Shown here: positions 13,249-24,799 of the stretch, in pieces
Numbering within the stretch: position 1 is the first letter of the stretch
How the letters are laid out: each line of letters begins with the position of its first letter
DNA from: Epiperipatus broadwayi
Taxonomy: Eukaryota; Onychophora; Udeonychophora; Euonychophora; Peripatidae
Length of the DNA stretch: 64,000 nucleotides
Assembly: GCA_028023455.1 (NCBI GenBank)
Contig: JAQFVV010006271.1
Span: forward strand, 625,795 to 689,794
Direction of reading: 5' to 3'
Program-made: the position numbers and the translations under genes
Notes under the pieces: generated by a model
What the model saw: only the letters and a program-made list of their open reading frames with translations
Told to the model about the DNA's origin: nothing
Database searches by the model: none

Positions 13249-13290
13249 AGTTATTTACTGCAAACTTGAGTGATCAATGGACACTAAATG
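13249..13290 (+). CDS. candidate 42-base cassette exon of the HMG20A-like gene
   Basis: A strong pyrimidine-rich acceptor (attttcattttattccag, ending at 13248) is followed by 42 open bases and a GT donor (AATG|GTAGTG). The stretch starts and ends in phase 1, the same phase as the flanking constitutive junction, so it could be included or skipped without changing frame. It would add 14 residues, ELFTANLSDQWTLN, before DLLQQ. I do not recognise the peptide. The acceptor is better than that of the accepted exon at 14227, but the donor is only fair. It is a prediction from splice signals and phase alone. Confidence 0.35.
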
Positions 13291-14226
13291 GTAGTGATAT
13301 TATATCCACATCTCCAGATCATTTTTTTTTTTTTTTCATCATTGACAGAACCTATAATCAAATGCTGAAATGCAGCTATCTAATTTTTTTATATTGTCAG
13401 GCAGCTTGAAATAAAAGAACAAAAAAACCCCCCCAAATCTAAGGTTTTGAATGTAAATCACTTGCTTTTATAGTTATATAGCTATGACATCAAGGCAACA
13501 ACTGTATATTTTAGTTATCTCACTTTTCACTCTTTGACTAGGATAAGTGAAATGTCATATGACTTGGTCGTAAATTTTAAGCTATTAATTTGATAGTGTA
13601 AAACAATTAAAAGTGGCTGCTAAATGTAGAAGCACATTAATTTCAGCTTTGAATTCTCAGCTGTCACTTATTAAAACAAAAGCCAAAAATCAATTAGGCA
13701 ATATAAATATAATAATTAGCATTACTATTAAATATTCATTGATTACTTTAACTTATGGTAGATAATTCTGTAAATTCTGAAATAGAGTGAATAAAATTGT
13801 TTTTGAAATGGCTGACAGTACTATGTGATGTTGTATTGATGTACTATGAAAAGACTCATCTCTGTTCCTGACTTGAATCTGGGTATTATAGACATGGTAG
13901 ACTTATTCAATAAGGCTTTATTTTAATAAAACTAATATTTTGTTTAAAGTCTTGTTGCATTTTTGGTTATTAAAGCGAAAATGAAATTTACATATTTTGT
14001 CATTACGATTTAATTATATTAATTATTGTGTTTTTTTAAAAGTAGTTATTTTATTTACTGTTAATGATTTTAATTAGAAGTTTTTAATGATATGAAAGGG
14101 ACTTAATTAAAAAAAAAAATAGTTAACTTTTTTTTTTACTAGTTTTTTTTCTTTTGAAATTCTAACTATAGTTCTATGATTCTATCTTTAATTTACAATA
14201 TGTATATATATATGATTTTAAATTAG

Positions 14227-14282
14227 ATTTGCTGCAGCAAGATACTAATTCCCACTCTCCAAGTGATGTTCAAGAAGCTGAG
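14227..14282 (+). CDS. HMG20A: HMG20A-like gene, second coding exon
   Basis: A 56-base exon with acceptor attag at 14222-14226 and a consensus donor GAG|GTAAGA. It enters in phase 1 (the last G of the previous exon plus AT gives Asp) and leaves in phase 0. It encodes DLLQQDTNSHSPSDVQEAE, an acidic, polar linker in the position where vertebrate HMG20A has a DLSQ/QLLQ-like acidic segment before the basic stretch. The acceptor has a weak pyrimidine tract, so exon choice rests mainly on phase, the excellent donor and position. The next exon is 13.7 kb downstream. Confidence 0.72.
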
Positions 14283-15659
14283 GTAAGAAGTCTTTTTTTT
14301 TACTTTTTATTAAAAAATTTATAATATATAGATATATTTTCATAGATTATCAGTAAAAGATAAAATAATCCTAAACAATCCATTATAGTATAAAGCCCTC
14401 TTGACATTCATCAATAAAGGAACAGTGAAAAAAAGTCATTGCTCATTAAATTAGTTAAGTGCTGGTTGGTGAGGTTTGTTATAGTTTTTCTTTTGCCTTT
14501 TAGCTAGAAATATTTAGATGACTATTTTCTGAATAATCGCTTGATGTTAGCTGATTGGCTACTTAAAATATAAAATTCTAAGTCCTCCTATAAATGCTCA
14601 TTCATTTAAATAAATGTTCAAGTTCAACATAAATTCATACCCAGAATAGGGCAATTTAATGTGTTAATCACTGTAACATAACATATATATATAAAATAAA
14701 GCCACAATCTTATGAAGCTTATAAATTTTATTAAAATTGTTTAACATTATTTCTACACCATTGTGGGATACTACAGCCACAGGGAATTGTAGATAGAAAT
14801 AAAAAAAATTATTACCAACAGTATTTAAATGTTTTTAATTGACTTAATTACGAATTAATACTTAATATGCATTAAAGATCAAAGCATCCACCTGCCATGC
14901 TTACAACCTAGGTTATATAAATTTGAAAACTTTCTTTAATAGGTTTGGGATTTTACTTTCAGATAACTGGTCATAACAAATCCAACTAATTATCCAATAC
15001 TGGCCTAGAAATGGTTATTCAATTTTTCTGAAATAGAGGATAAAACAAGAATGGAAGAACATTTAAATCCTTAATATCTTGCAATTGTCAAATTTGGTAA
15101 CTACTACTTTTTTCTTTACTTTTTTCTTTATAAAAAGGTATTGGAAAGATTTTTAACTGCATTGGACTATTTAAGTGCAGTCGTTACATTTTATTTGACA
15201 TATATATAGTAAACTGTTTGTACTGAAGTGAATTGCTTCTGCAACAAGTATATATAAAGCCGAGATTTACAATATATATATATATACATCCTGGCTTTAA
15301 CCTGTATAAGTAAGTAAAAAAATATACTGTTACAAAATTGGCTCTACCAATGTATTTTTGGCCTTTAATATTCCTTTTCATATACTTAAATGTAATGCAA
15401 TGGATATTAAAGTATAGAGAATTTGAACATATGATAATGTATAATAAATTAATAAATACAAATAATATAAATGAATAAGACAGAAGTATATCACATTATT
15501 CTGGAGAGGGCTATGCTAGGGTTGAGGTTAATGTGTGATCAATTTATGATAATATTGAAAAGAAAAGTGTGCAAATTTACAAATAAAAAGGATATTTAAC
15601 AAAAGGATTATAAAACATTCATATATATATGTCTATGATAACTTGATAAAAAACAAAAA

Positions 15660-16560
15660 ATTGGAGGCTCAAATAAATATGGATTCGCCAACACTAGAAT
15701 TTGTACAACCAGGGGATATAGAAACAGTTGTGCAAGAAAAAATTGGTAATACATGGTCTATTGATCCACACCGCGCGATGGCACTGTTTCTACACTAAAG
15801 CACATAAATATGCTGTTTATAAGGCCGCTCATAGATCTTACGGCCTGTAAACTGTTCAAACACTAAGATGTTGAAGTGTACCCTCACCTCAACATCTCTA
15901 GCATGTTGAACATTATTAGCAACGAGTATGCGACACTCTCTATAGACATTACTCTGGACTATTGTACAGTGTATGATATGAAGGTTTCTGTAGTTGTAAT
16001 GACGAAAAGTATATTAGAACAGATTTTTTATTTTTTTTGCTTAAATGTATTGTAATTGATGTGAGTTAGTAAAAATTGTAATGAATTTTCAAATGTCCCT
16101 ACTTTTGTTGTCAGGGGTCAGAATTCACTAAATGAGGAGTGTAAATCATGATTCGGCAAAGTTCACGATCAAGTCGCGCACTTTCCGATACTTTTTCGAG
16201 ATCAAAACAGTTCAATGGCAGACGACCATTCGGTGTTGTAGTTTTGAGATTTACCTGCTACAGAAGCAGATGTGGTGGCCTTTCTTCAACCCAAAAAAAA
16301 AAAATATTTTACCCACCCAGAAAAACTGTCTTTGTGGTGGTTTAATGAAATTAGGGCATTGTCAAACATCTGAAATGGAATGTCAATCGCGTCAATATCG
16401 ATGAAGGTGTTCCATTCGCTCATGGAATGGGCTTTGAGGGCTGCTGAATCGCTTTTTCGCAAGCAGTACGGCTAATTTAGTATTGAAGCCGGGATCAGCT
16501 TACAGTGAAGCGTATTAGAGCTGAGTTGGAAAGGTGTTAAAACGCCTTAAGGAATATGAC
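15660..16560 (+). other. composition-shifted, probable retroelement segment of unknown identity
   Basis: G+C is visibly higher than in flanking DNA, with motifs rare elsewhere (ccgcgcgatgg, gtcgcgcac). A coding-like 39-codon open frame starts at 15679 (MDSPTLEFVQPGDIETVVQE) and ends at 15796-15798. Overlapping open frames at 16132-16404 and 16148-16345 look like frameshifted remains of one coding segment. I do not recognise a family. Its position just upstream of the gag relic suggests LTR, leader or pol-end sequence of the same or another LTR element. Confidence 0.4.
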
Positions 16561-16599
16561 GACAGGTCTTAGAGAGGTCTGTCGAGAAAGCCTTGTTTC

Positions 16600-16905
16600 T
16601 CGATCAAAACTAAAAAAAGTTTCTTCAAAAACAATAAAAAAGACTTGGAACAAAAAAAAAAAAAGTTTCTTAAAAAAAAAAAAAGACCGGACAAAAAGGC
16701 ATGTTTTTTTTTTTTTTAAAAAAAAAACAGACAGAATATTTTAAAAAGCCAACCCCCCCCCCCCCATTTTTTTATTTTTAAGAAATATACATCAAACCGG
16801 TTACAAAAAAAAAACCACCAACAACAAAAAAATAAAAATCAAGCAAAACCAAAAAATTAAAAACAGAAATCAACAAAATTTAAAAACAGCCCGGTAACAT
16901 TATAT
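16600..16905. other. low-complexity, probable low-quality sequence
   Basis: Homopolymer-dominated sequence: many A runs of 8-13, a T run of 15, a 13-base C run (16753-16765), and short repeated words such as aaaccacc-aacaac. It separates the 15.7-16.6 kb segment from the gag relic. It resembles error-prone gap filling more than a biological satellite. Confidence 0.5.
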
Positions 16906-17009
16906 TTATTTGTTTTTCACTAGCAACAGCTCCACAGAGCGGTATGGGTAATTAGACGATGTATTACCAAAAAATTTCTGCAGTACAAAAAGAAAAGAGA
17001 CTAGCCACG

Positions 17010-17960
17010 TTTAATATGGAAACAGTGTATGCATTTATGAAAAAGTTAAAGGTATTTAAAAAATGCAGAAATGCATTCAGAATTTAAAGAGATGAAACAA
17101 AAAGTTGAAGAGATCTAACAAAAATATGAAGAAAAACAGGACAGCAGATATAGAAAATTTGAAAGAATAGATTCTGAATTTAAATAGGTACATCTAAAAA
17201 ATGAAGAAAAGTATCAAGAAATAAAGAAGTTTGATATTGTACAGGATACTATAAGTACCCTGAAGATGGAAATTATAAGTCAAATAAGCAAACAAGTACA
17301 ACAGAAAATGGAGTGCTTAAAAAGAAGAGTATATATTGATTTGGAAGAAATGATACAAAAAATTAAAGAAGAAAGTAAAAGGGACATGAGAGATATGAAG
17401 TCAAAAGCAAATCATGAAAACACAAAAGTTAAAGGGCAGTATAGAAATTATGAAACTATGAGCTGCATAAACCGATTTTTAAAAAATCAGTGTTTCAGAT
17501 GTGAGATAGGAGAGTCACCCATGGAACACTTCGATAGTTTAGACAACTATTTCGAATTGAACCAGCTCACAGAAAGGGAGCAAGTTGCTATTGCTTATAA
17601 TCATTTTCAGGGACCTGCCAAAGAGTGGTGGAATTCTGATAAAGTAACCAATCTCCTACTCTGGATACAGGGATCAAATTCTGAATAGAAATTTTTGGAC
17701 TGAAGAGTGGCAAGATGCCATTAGATACTAGATTGTGCAAGAACGATTCTGCATAAAAGAGGATGAAACTTACACCCAGTTTTTCAAAAGACAGGTGTCA
17801 AAGTTAAGAACATCTGCATGTGGCATAACAGAGAGTCAGATCATCAGAATTATCTGTCACAATTTATTTTTTTGTGCCGAGCAGATGGTCATAAGCATAA
17901 AACGAAAAACCATCAAAGAAGTAGCAGAGCCCTAAATGCTGTCGACATGAGCCACAAGAA
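17010..17960 (+). pseudogene. LTR-retrotransposon gag relic
   Basis: One long frame, with stops near 17117 and 17185, runs from a Lys/Glu-rich coiled-coil segment (about 17050-17440) into a Retrotrans_gag-type capsid region: MEHFDSLDNYFELNQLTERE (17521-17580), then AYNHFQGPAKEWW (17599-17637), the diagnostic GPA-WW motif. After a short frameshifted stretch it continues at about 17735 as QERFCIKEDETYTQFFKRQV, SACGITESQIIRII and IKEVAEP. This is the structural polyprotein that forms the RNA-packaging particle of Ty3/gypsy-type elements. No nucleocapsid zinc knuckle, protease or RT was found nearby. The retrozyme copy at 17984 follows immediately. The relic has frameshifts and stops, and is described only as it stands. 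Confidence 0.72.
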
Positions 17961-17983
17961 TCAGAATGGGGAAAGCAAGTTTA

Positions 17984-18296
17984 CCATGACTATATAAGCT
18001 AATAAGATTACATTGAAAATATTATTGTGTTTTTAATTTTATTCTCATAGTTTTGTAGTTAAATAGAGATAAAAGGTGGTTGCAGGAGGGTTGCATTGGA
18101 TTGTAAGATCTAGATGCAGTGCTCTCAGATCCAAGGCTCTTCACTGATGAAGGCCACAAGCCAGAAACTAGTCTGGGGATGTTGGATGAGTAGATACTAG
18201 ATAGAGATTGTATCTATAAGCCTTCTGGCATCCATTGATTACTCTGGCTTGCACTGAGTGGCACTACTGTGTGGAGAGTTTTGCCTGTTTTAATAA
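17984..18296 (+). mobile_element. retrozyme-like element copy 2 (single partial unit)
   Basis: This plus-oriented unit starts abruptly at atgactatataagctaa, the same internal point at which the minus arm of copy 1 ends, and finishes with gagagttttgcctgtttta. It carries a complete hammerhead. It lies directly after the gag relic, possibly interrupting it: some coding-like sequence resumes after 18296. Confidence 0.8.
18129..18187 (+). ncRNA. hammerhead ribozyme, type I, intact core
   Basis: Outer stem I is ATCCAA (18129-18134) with TTGGAT (18182-18187); the internal loop is GGC/TG; inner stem I is TCTTCA (18138-18143) with TGGGGA (18174-18179), including two G-U pairs. The core CTGATGA is at 18144-18150. 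Stem II is GGC-CACAA-GCC bordered by an A/A apposition, followed by GAA. Stem III is the minimal AC-TA-GT form, with C17 at 18173 as the predicted cleavage site. All strictly required core bases are present. The short stem III and looped stem I are typical of PLE/retrozyme hammerheads. Confidence 0.78.
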
Positions 18297-19163
18297 ACTA
18301 GCAATCTACTAGAAGAAGCAATGCATCTATTGCTTGCATCAAGATCTAAGATGACCAAAGATACTGACTTTAAAGATGGTGGAAGAAAAGAAAAACAATT
18401 TTTAGTGACAGTAATAGAACGCATATAATATATCATTCTATAAGCTTTCCTAGCCCAAGAAAACAAAGACACTTTAGAAAAATCTCCAAAGAATTAACCA
18501 CACTCAGGAAATCTTATTAGAAGTGAAAGATATCCAGAAAGCGAACAGAATGGGATCCAAACCAGCATGAAGAAATCATCAGTAACCCAGAAGATGAAGT
18601 CTCCGTATCTACTGAGGAAGTATTTAGATAAATGTAGAGCTTGATACTAAAAAAAAAATTTAAGGCTGGATAGGTCCTTGTTGACCTTGAACTTTTCGAA
18701 GAAGAAATGTGTTAATGAGAAAGAAAAATAAATATTTGCAAAAGATAAAACATATGAGATTCCAGAAAATTGATCTTGAAATTAAAAATAACTAACTTGC
18801 TAGAAAGTGAATGTGATGTTTGCAAATAATGAAGGTAATAAAAGTTATGCAAGATATGACCCAGAAGGAATAAAATGATTTTGCAGAGTAGAAGAATGAA
18901 AATGATAAAATAATCAAAGAATTGAATATAAATTAAAATGATGTTAGTCAACACATAAATGAGAAATGGAAAGTTATACTGTTTCATTGTCTCTTTTTAA
19001 GTGAGAGTATATATAACTATATCAACTCAAGTGCAGCCTGCATTAGTTAAGTTGAAACATGACATAAAAGTAAATAAAGGTAGAAGAAAAAATATTACAG
19101 ACTGCCTTATTATGTTCTATTGGAATAAACTGCATAAAAGAAAATTGATTTATGCATTTGACA
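18297..19163 (+). other. stretch between inverted retrozyme copies, possible retroelement remains
   Basis: Coding-like but broken sequence. EEAMHLLLASRSKMTKDTDF (about 18313-18372) could continue the gag relic interrupted by retrozyme copy 2. A Lys/Glu-rich region near 18860-18970 (MTQKE-NDFAE-KNEND) resembles a coiled coil with stops. No domain was recognised. Confidence 0.35.
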
Positions 19164-19366
19164 ATATTACATGATCACCATTTCTTATGCTTGCTTATAA
19201 CTGTTATTAAAACAGGCAACACTCTCTATACGTATTGCCACTCAGTGCAAGCCAGAGTAATCAATGGATACCAGAAGGCTTGTGCATAAAATTCCCATCT
19301 AGTGCCTACTCATCCAATATCCCAGACTAGTTTCTGGCTTGTGGCCTTCGTCAGTGAGGAGCTTGT
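19164..19366 (-). mobile_element. retrozyme-like element copy 3 (truncated)
   Basis: A minus-oriented fragment from catgatcaccatttcttatgc to gtcagtgaggagct, in inverted orientation relative to copy 2 with 867 bases between. The hammerhead core (CTGACGA as tcgtcag at 19348-19354, and GAAACTAGTC) is intact. One base of the inner stem I (tccca instead of tcccca) and the outer stem I strand are lost at the truncation, so activity is doubtful. Confidence 0.78.
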
Positions 19367-19559
19367 TGGTTCTTAAGATAAAGAGAATGGTGAATTCAAT
19401 TTTTAAGATTAAAAATTATGAATTAGAGATTAGAAATAAAAAAGTAAAAGTGGACAAATAATTTCTTTTTTTGTAAAGAGGGTAGATGAAGAAAAGAAAA
19501 AATTAGTTCTTTGTTATAATACAATATTGGATAGAAGTTTCTTTTCCCCATATGTTTTA

Positions 19560-19900
19560 AAAGAAAACAATAGAATGTTTTACTCGGGTCAGAGAGATCT
19601 ACATTATAATTTGATTGTTGGCAAGTGGTTTAGACAGCAGAAAAGAAAAATATGTGAGAGATCTACATTATGGTTTGATTGCTAGCAAGTGTTATAGACA
19701 GCAGATAAGTAAAATATTGACAAGTGATGTAGACAGGAGGTAGAAAGATAACAGAGAGATATAAAAAGAGCCTATTCGAAATTCTTGGACAGTAGGTAGT
19801 CTTTCATTCTGATGATGATTTTGTTCCGTAGCTAATTTTCTTTAGAATGTTATTCTGATTCCCAATTGCAAGTTATATTTTAAAGCCATGTTGAAATAAG
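19560..19900 (+). repeat. LTR-like segment with 64-base internal repeats and a TATA motif
   Basis: Two copies of gagagatctacattat(a/g) at 19592 and 19656 (64-base period) and a third partial copy near 19715 (acaagtgatgtagacag) resemble U3 subrepeats. They are followed by gatataaaaagagcc (about 19758), a TATA-box-like sequence. This could be the LTR of the gag-bearing element. No matching second LTR was identified. Confidence 0.4.
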
Positions 19901-22360
19901 CAGCATGGAGAAGAAAGTTATTGACTGCAAGAAAGTACTTTTCAATACTCACAGTTATAACAACAATAATAATGTCTTCATCAGATAGTGAATTATTTAC
20001 CATACAAGGCTAAGCAAAAGGCACATCAGTTAGAAGACCCTAAGTATGCAGTCTGACCCAACAAATAACATCAAAGTTTGTGGAAATAGATTAGTATAGC
20101 CTCTATGATGCCATTAAAGGAACTGTACCAATAAATAACCAAAGGTTTATTAATATTTTACTTGCAATACATCACCATACTGCTGTAACTACAATTCAAG
20201 TCTCCAGTATGCAAGAAAAAGAAATCTCGCGAAGTGAATTTATGAAAATGACTATAACTAGAAACAAAAAAAAAAAAAAGAACGATATCTGAAAATCCAT
20301 AATTTATGATTATAAATACTTTACTGATAAGATATTCATGTTATAATATTAAAAGGCCTCAAACATAAAACTAAAAAGACCTTAATTATTAGGATGTATT
20401 TGATTTTATCCATTCATAATCATCAATATATATATAACCAACTGACTTATTTCTTTCCGTTGTTAATAAATTATTAAATTATAATTTTGGTAATCCATTG
20501 GTTGTTTTTGAAACTCATATTTAGCATTAAAACATGTGTTTCTTTCTAATTCATCCACAAACATGAGATAACATAGAAACCATTGGGGAACATGCTGGAA
20601 TGTCATGGTAATAATGATGATTGTTATTTTACTAGTATTTTAAGTAAAAAATTTTTTGCTTTTGAGGAGGTTTGGTGCCTGGAGTTTATTATTATTGAAA
20701 CTTAAAGCAAATAAAATGCTTTTGGGAGCACTTGTGTGATTATAAATCGTAGTCATCATCATCATTTTGTTCCATATCAATTTTTTTATATTTAAGCTGA
20801 GATTAATAATATATATATATACATTTCGATCATTTAATATGATATATAGTTTATGTACCATTGGTCCTGGCTTTAATCCATATTAATAAGTACAAAATGT
20901 ACCATTACAATATATATTTGGTTTTATATATATCATGTATTAGTATTGATAGATATAACCTTAACATATGAGCACAAACCAAAGTCCTTACCGGGGACAG
21001 GTTCCAAGAATGTTGAATTGTTGATGAAAGATATTTTGAGTGCCTACCTTTAGTCAATACTGTATGTAAATATTATTTGATCATCCTGCATATTTTAAAT
21101 ATTTTAGATTAATGTACTAGACTAAAATTTCTTCTCCAGAGATATCCATATTTTTTGATAGGTATAGGAATCACATGATAGAATTATAAAACTGGATTTT
21201 TTAATAATTAAAAAAAATTTTTTTTAGATTATTGATTATTTTATTTGGCAAGACTTATCACAGCAAGATTACTAGTCAGATCACTCGACACGGATTCTTA
21301 TTATACCATATACATTTTAGATTGCTTCTTATAATCTCCAGCAGCTTGTGCATATTTTTACGAGCATCTATTTTAAAATATTTTTTAATGGATATTGTTA
21401 CAGTATAGAAAAAAATATTTTTCACTCGGAGATTTATTGTGAAATATCTGTTAAAATATTGATTAAAAAATGTGTATAACTTTTAGTTTTACAAGTTTAC
21501 TGAATAATACAAATTTGAAGAAGCCATTTGATCTGAGAAAAAATTTCGTAGAGGAATGATAGTAATTATGTATGTAGTCTTAGTTGATGCTTTCAAATTG
21601 AAAAGAATTTATTATTAAATTTGTAAAGGATCTTTTATCATATGAGTTTACATTTTCTAGTATATCTCTTCTTAAAACTTTATTCAAATTTTTTGTACAT
21701 GATTTGATTGAAAAGATGTCTCACACAATTAGAGATGTCTAAAATCATGAGAGGATTCTATGAAATTACTAAATTAGGTTCTTATTCAACATTTTGTAAA
21801 ATTATTAAAGATATGAATGCGGAAATTATAGCCCCAAGTTTTTATTGAGATTAAAAACAGTCTTCTAATTATCAGCATGCAGCTTGAGGAACCAGTGAAT
21901 ATTTCAAATCACAATCAATTGCAAGTAATTATAGACTTTGTTCATGCATAGAATATTAAGGAAAAATTTATTGTGTGATCAACCTAAGACAACAAATAAA
22001 ACATCTGCTCATGTGTTGGAAGGTCATTGATTTTTTTTTTTTTTAAATTGTCATAAGTTGTAATGAGATTTTTTAAATCTTTTTATAAAGATAGAAAATT
22101 TGCTGTGAATGGCAAAAAATCTTAGTTTAGTGCTGTGATCAAGGTAAACTTTCATTTTTATTGATTGTACACTGGGTTGCACATCTCTAAGCTCATTAGT
22201 CCAAAACAGTGCCAAACATACGGAAGTCAACTTTGTAGATGTCTAATAAATCATCATCTATTTCAAGCACTCTTTGAAGAAACTGAGTCACAAAATTGTT
22301 GGAATAAACTCTTTATTCTATTTGTATGTTAAACTGAGTAATCAGTAAATAGTAGTTGGT

Positions 22361-22475
22361 AGTACTATTTAAATTCATATCCAGTGTGGGTCATATTGCC
22401 AGACTATTTTCTGATTTATGACCTTTATCAGTAAGGAGCTCAGACCTGAATATAGCTGGGGATATAGGTAAGGCA
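22361..22475 (-). mobile_element. decayed retrozyme-like fragment
   Basis: Weak but ordered similarity to the minus-strand family consensus: gccagactattttctgattt, then atgacctttatcagtaaggagct. This corresponds to a hammerhead with a mutated core (CTGATAA) and GAAAATAGTC. Old copy. Confidence 0.5.
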
Positions 22476-23089
22476 GTAATAGTTGTGGACTTAATAAGTA
22501 TTATCTAATATTTTTTGACTATTTAAGCATATACTAGATAGCAATGGAATAGAATGAATAGACTTTGCTTCCGTATAAAGGGTTATTCATATAAGGGTTT
22601 TTGGTTTTATTGTTGCACTATATCATACAGTTAAATTTGCTAAGTCATTACTGCATTTTTGCACAAGTAGTAAAACTTGAGAATGAAAGTTTTAAATTTC
22701 TTAGGGTCAATAATTTCCTTTTGTAAACCATTTTGATGATGAATTTTTTAAAATTGTTGGATTGGTATTTTCAACCTCTTCATTGAATTAGATAATAGGT
22801 GAAAGATGCAAGGAAAAGATGTGGATATTATTAAAGTCAGAAAGAAGCTTATGTACTCTGAAATTACTTATTTGATATTATTTTATTGAAAGTGAATAAG
22901 TAATCTATTTTCTAATTTTTGATGATATTCTTGGTAGAGGTGGTAAAATATTATTTGTAGAAGCACTTTAAGAAATCAAGAACTATTTGGAAATCTTAAA
23001 CACAATCTTAGCTAGTTTGAATGATTAAATGCATTCTCATCTGATGTTGAATAATAATGATTTAGCAAAGGATGAGTTTATTAAATCTC

Positions 23090-23140
23090 AAGAAAATCCA
23101 AGGCTATTTCATAAAGACTGTGAGCCAGAAATTGGACAAT
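23090..23140 (+). repeat. possible very old retrozyme fragment
   Basis: The block aatccaaggctatttcataaagactgtgagccagaaattggac resembles the plus-strand family segment around the hammerhead (atccaaggctcctcactga-gaaggcc...agccagaaactagtctgg), with many substitutions. It is low-confidence because only about 45 bases align. Confidence 0.3.
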
Positions 23141-24799
23141 TTAAGATGCAAGCAAATGTCAGCTTATTCTAAATTGGCAATGATTGTTTTACTTTTCGTC
23201 ACAACTGTTTTTGTAAATTAAGATTAAATCTAAAATGAAAAAGAGCAAATCACTTCAAAATATAAATAAAATTTTCAATTACTGTATATTAATTTTCTGT
23301 TTTAATTACACAAAAACTAAAAAATATCATTAGATATATAATTATCATTTGAATACATATAATAAAATTTTTAGATTTTTTTCAAACTATTCTGTTTTTA
23401 GTTATATATTTATTTAGCAACTGGCAAAAGAGGAATATAGGGACATGCTGAGCAATCCATTGAGGGAAGGTTTGTTATTGTAAGTTAAGAGTTTATTTGA
23501 AATATAATCATCCACATATGAAATGTTTCTCAGTTTGATAGTTTTTCCATTAATAGACAAATACTACTATATAATATTTGAGATATAGGGAGTGAATAAC
23601 TAGTAAAAAAGGCCGTAAGTATAAACTCTCTCGAGTTAGCATGTCAGGTACTGTGTTAAGATAAGCAGCTAACTTTTTAGACCAATGTAATGGAAGTTTC
23701 AGTATGTGACCATGTATATGCGATATACTTCTCCCCATAAGAATATCTACTTAAATTAAGTTATTTATCTGATATGAACTTGCTTATTTAAAAATGGGAA
23801 ATTAATCAGAATCATCAATGAATCTGAAGCCAAATTAGAGTGACTGCTAAGATTAGAGAATTGTCCCAGCTTTGCTAGAATAATTCTATTTAAAATACAG
23901 AAATATTTAAAAGAAAATATAGTAGCAGAGAATAGTTAATATAAATAAATAACTTAGATATATGTATATATTTATTCTATTTTGTGTATTTTAATTGTAT
24001 AAGTTGATTTTTGTTGAAATAATTTAATACATTGCTGGATAATTGTGTATTCATTATGTATAATTAACAAAAGTGAATGTCAGTGTGCATTGGGTATATT
24101 AGATTATGCTTGCATATCATTTTAAGAATCTTTTTTTCACATTTAGAATTTAAATAAGTATATTTTCATTAGGCAAAGTAAGATACCATTAAGTGATATA
24201 TATTAATTAGTACTGTACTTCTTTATCAATATCTGCAATTGTATTATATTGCTAATTTTTTATTAAAAGTAATTTTTTAAATTTATTTATATGTATGAAT
24301 TTTTTTATTCTACTGATGACAATTTCTACTTTTATATATATATATATGTTTGGTTGCGTAATCATTAGCATTCTAGTTTGATGCTTTTCTCTGAATTTTT
24401 TTCAGAAACAACTTTGTAAAATTAAGAAGTGTATTTTCATTATAGAATCAGTCAGTCTGAAATTAGATTGTGGTGATTTTAAGGAATAATGTTTTGGTCT
24501 TTTTTTAAAAAAAGTTGATTTCATCAGTAGAGAGATAATAATAAATGGATTTGCTATTATACAGGATATTTTTAACCTATATATTTATATTATTAGTTTA
24601 TGTCAGAACATATTTCCTACTTAAATGTGAGACTGGATAGATGATAATTATTGTTAGATACCAACACTATCAATATCTAGGCCATTACACTATATTATAT
24701 ATATTATGAGAATTTTTGTAGCTATATATATATATTTATAAATATTAATATTTACATTTAACATAAAGTTAGTTATTTAATTACAGAATACAAGGGCTC

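Larger units (their letters stand above)
10712..14226 (+). other. HMG20A intron 1 (3515 bases)
   Basis: A+T-rich intron. Besides the candidate cassette exon and the 32-base tandem repeat, nothing was recognised. Confidence 0.7.
15180..20950. repeat. pair of related short dispersed repeats (15230-15345 and 20790-20920)
   Basis: Both sites share, in order, aag(c)c(t)gagat, an (AT)n stretch ending tatacat, tcctggctttaa(c/t)c and taagta-aaa...tta ca. The copies are diverged and have different spacers. They probably belong to a small SINE or MITE family. The feature spans both sites only to link them; the sequence between is described elsewhere. Confidence 0.4.
20000..24770 (+). other. part of HMG20A intron 2, mostly unrecognised
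   Basis: A+T-rich, with old retrozyme fragments noted separately. Broken open frames are common and none shows a domain. A 52-base exon-like stretch at about 23419-23470 was rejected on phase. Confidence 0.5.

Noticed and set aside
23419-23470. 52-base stretch reading QLAKEEYRDMLSNPLRE with a possible acceptor and a GTTTGT donor
   Set aside because: Its length changes phase (0 to 1) while the next exon at 28016 needs phase 0, and the peptide has no HMG20A counterpart.
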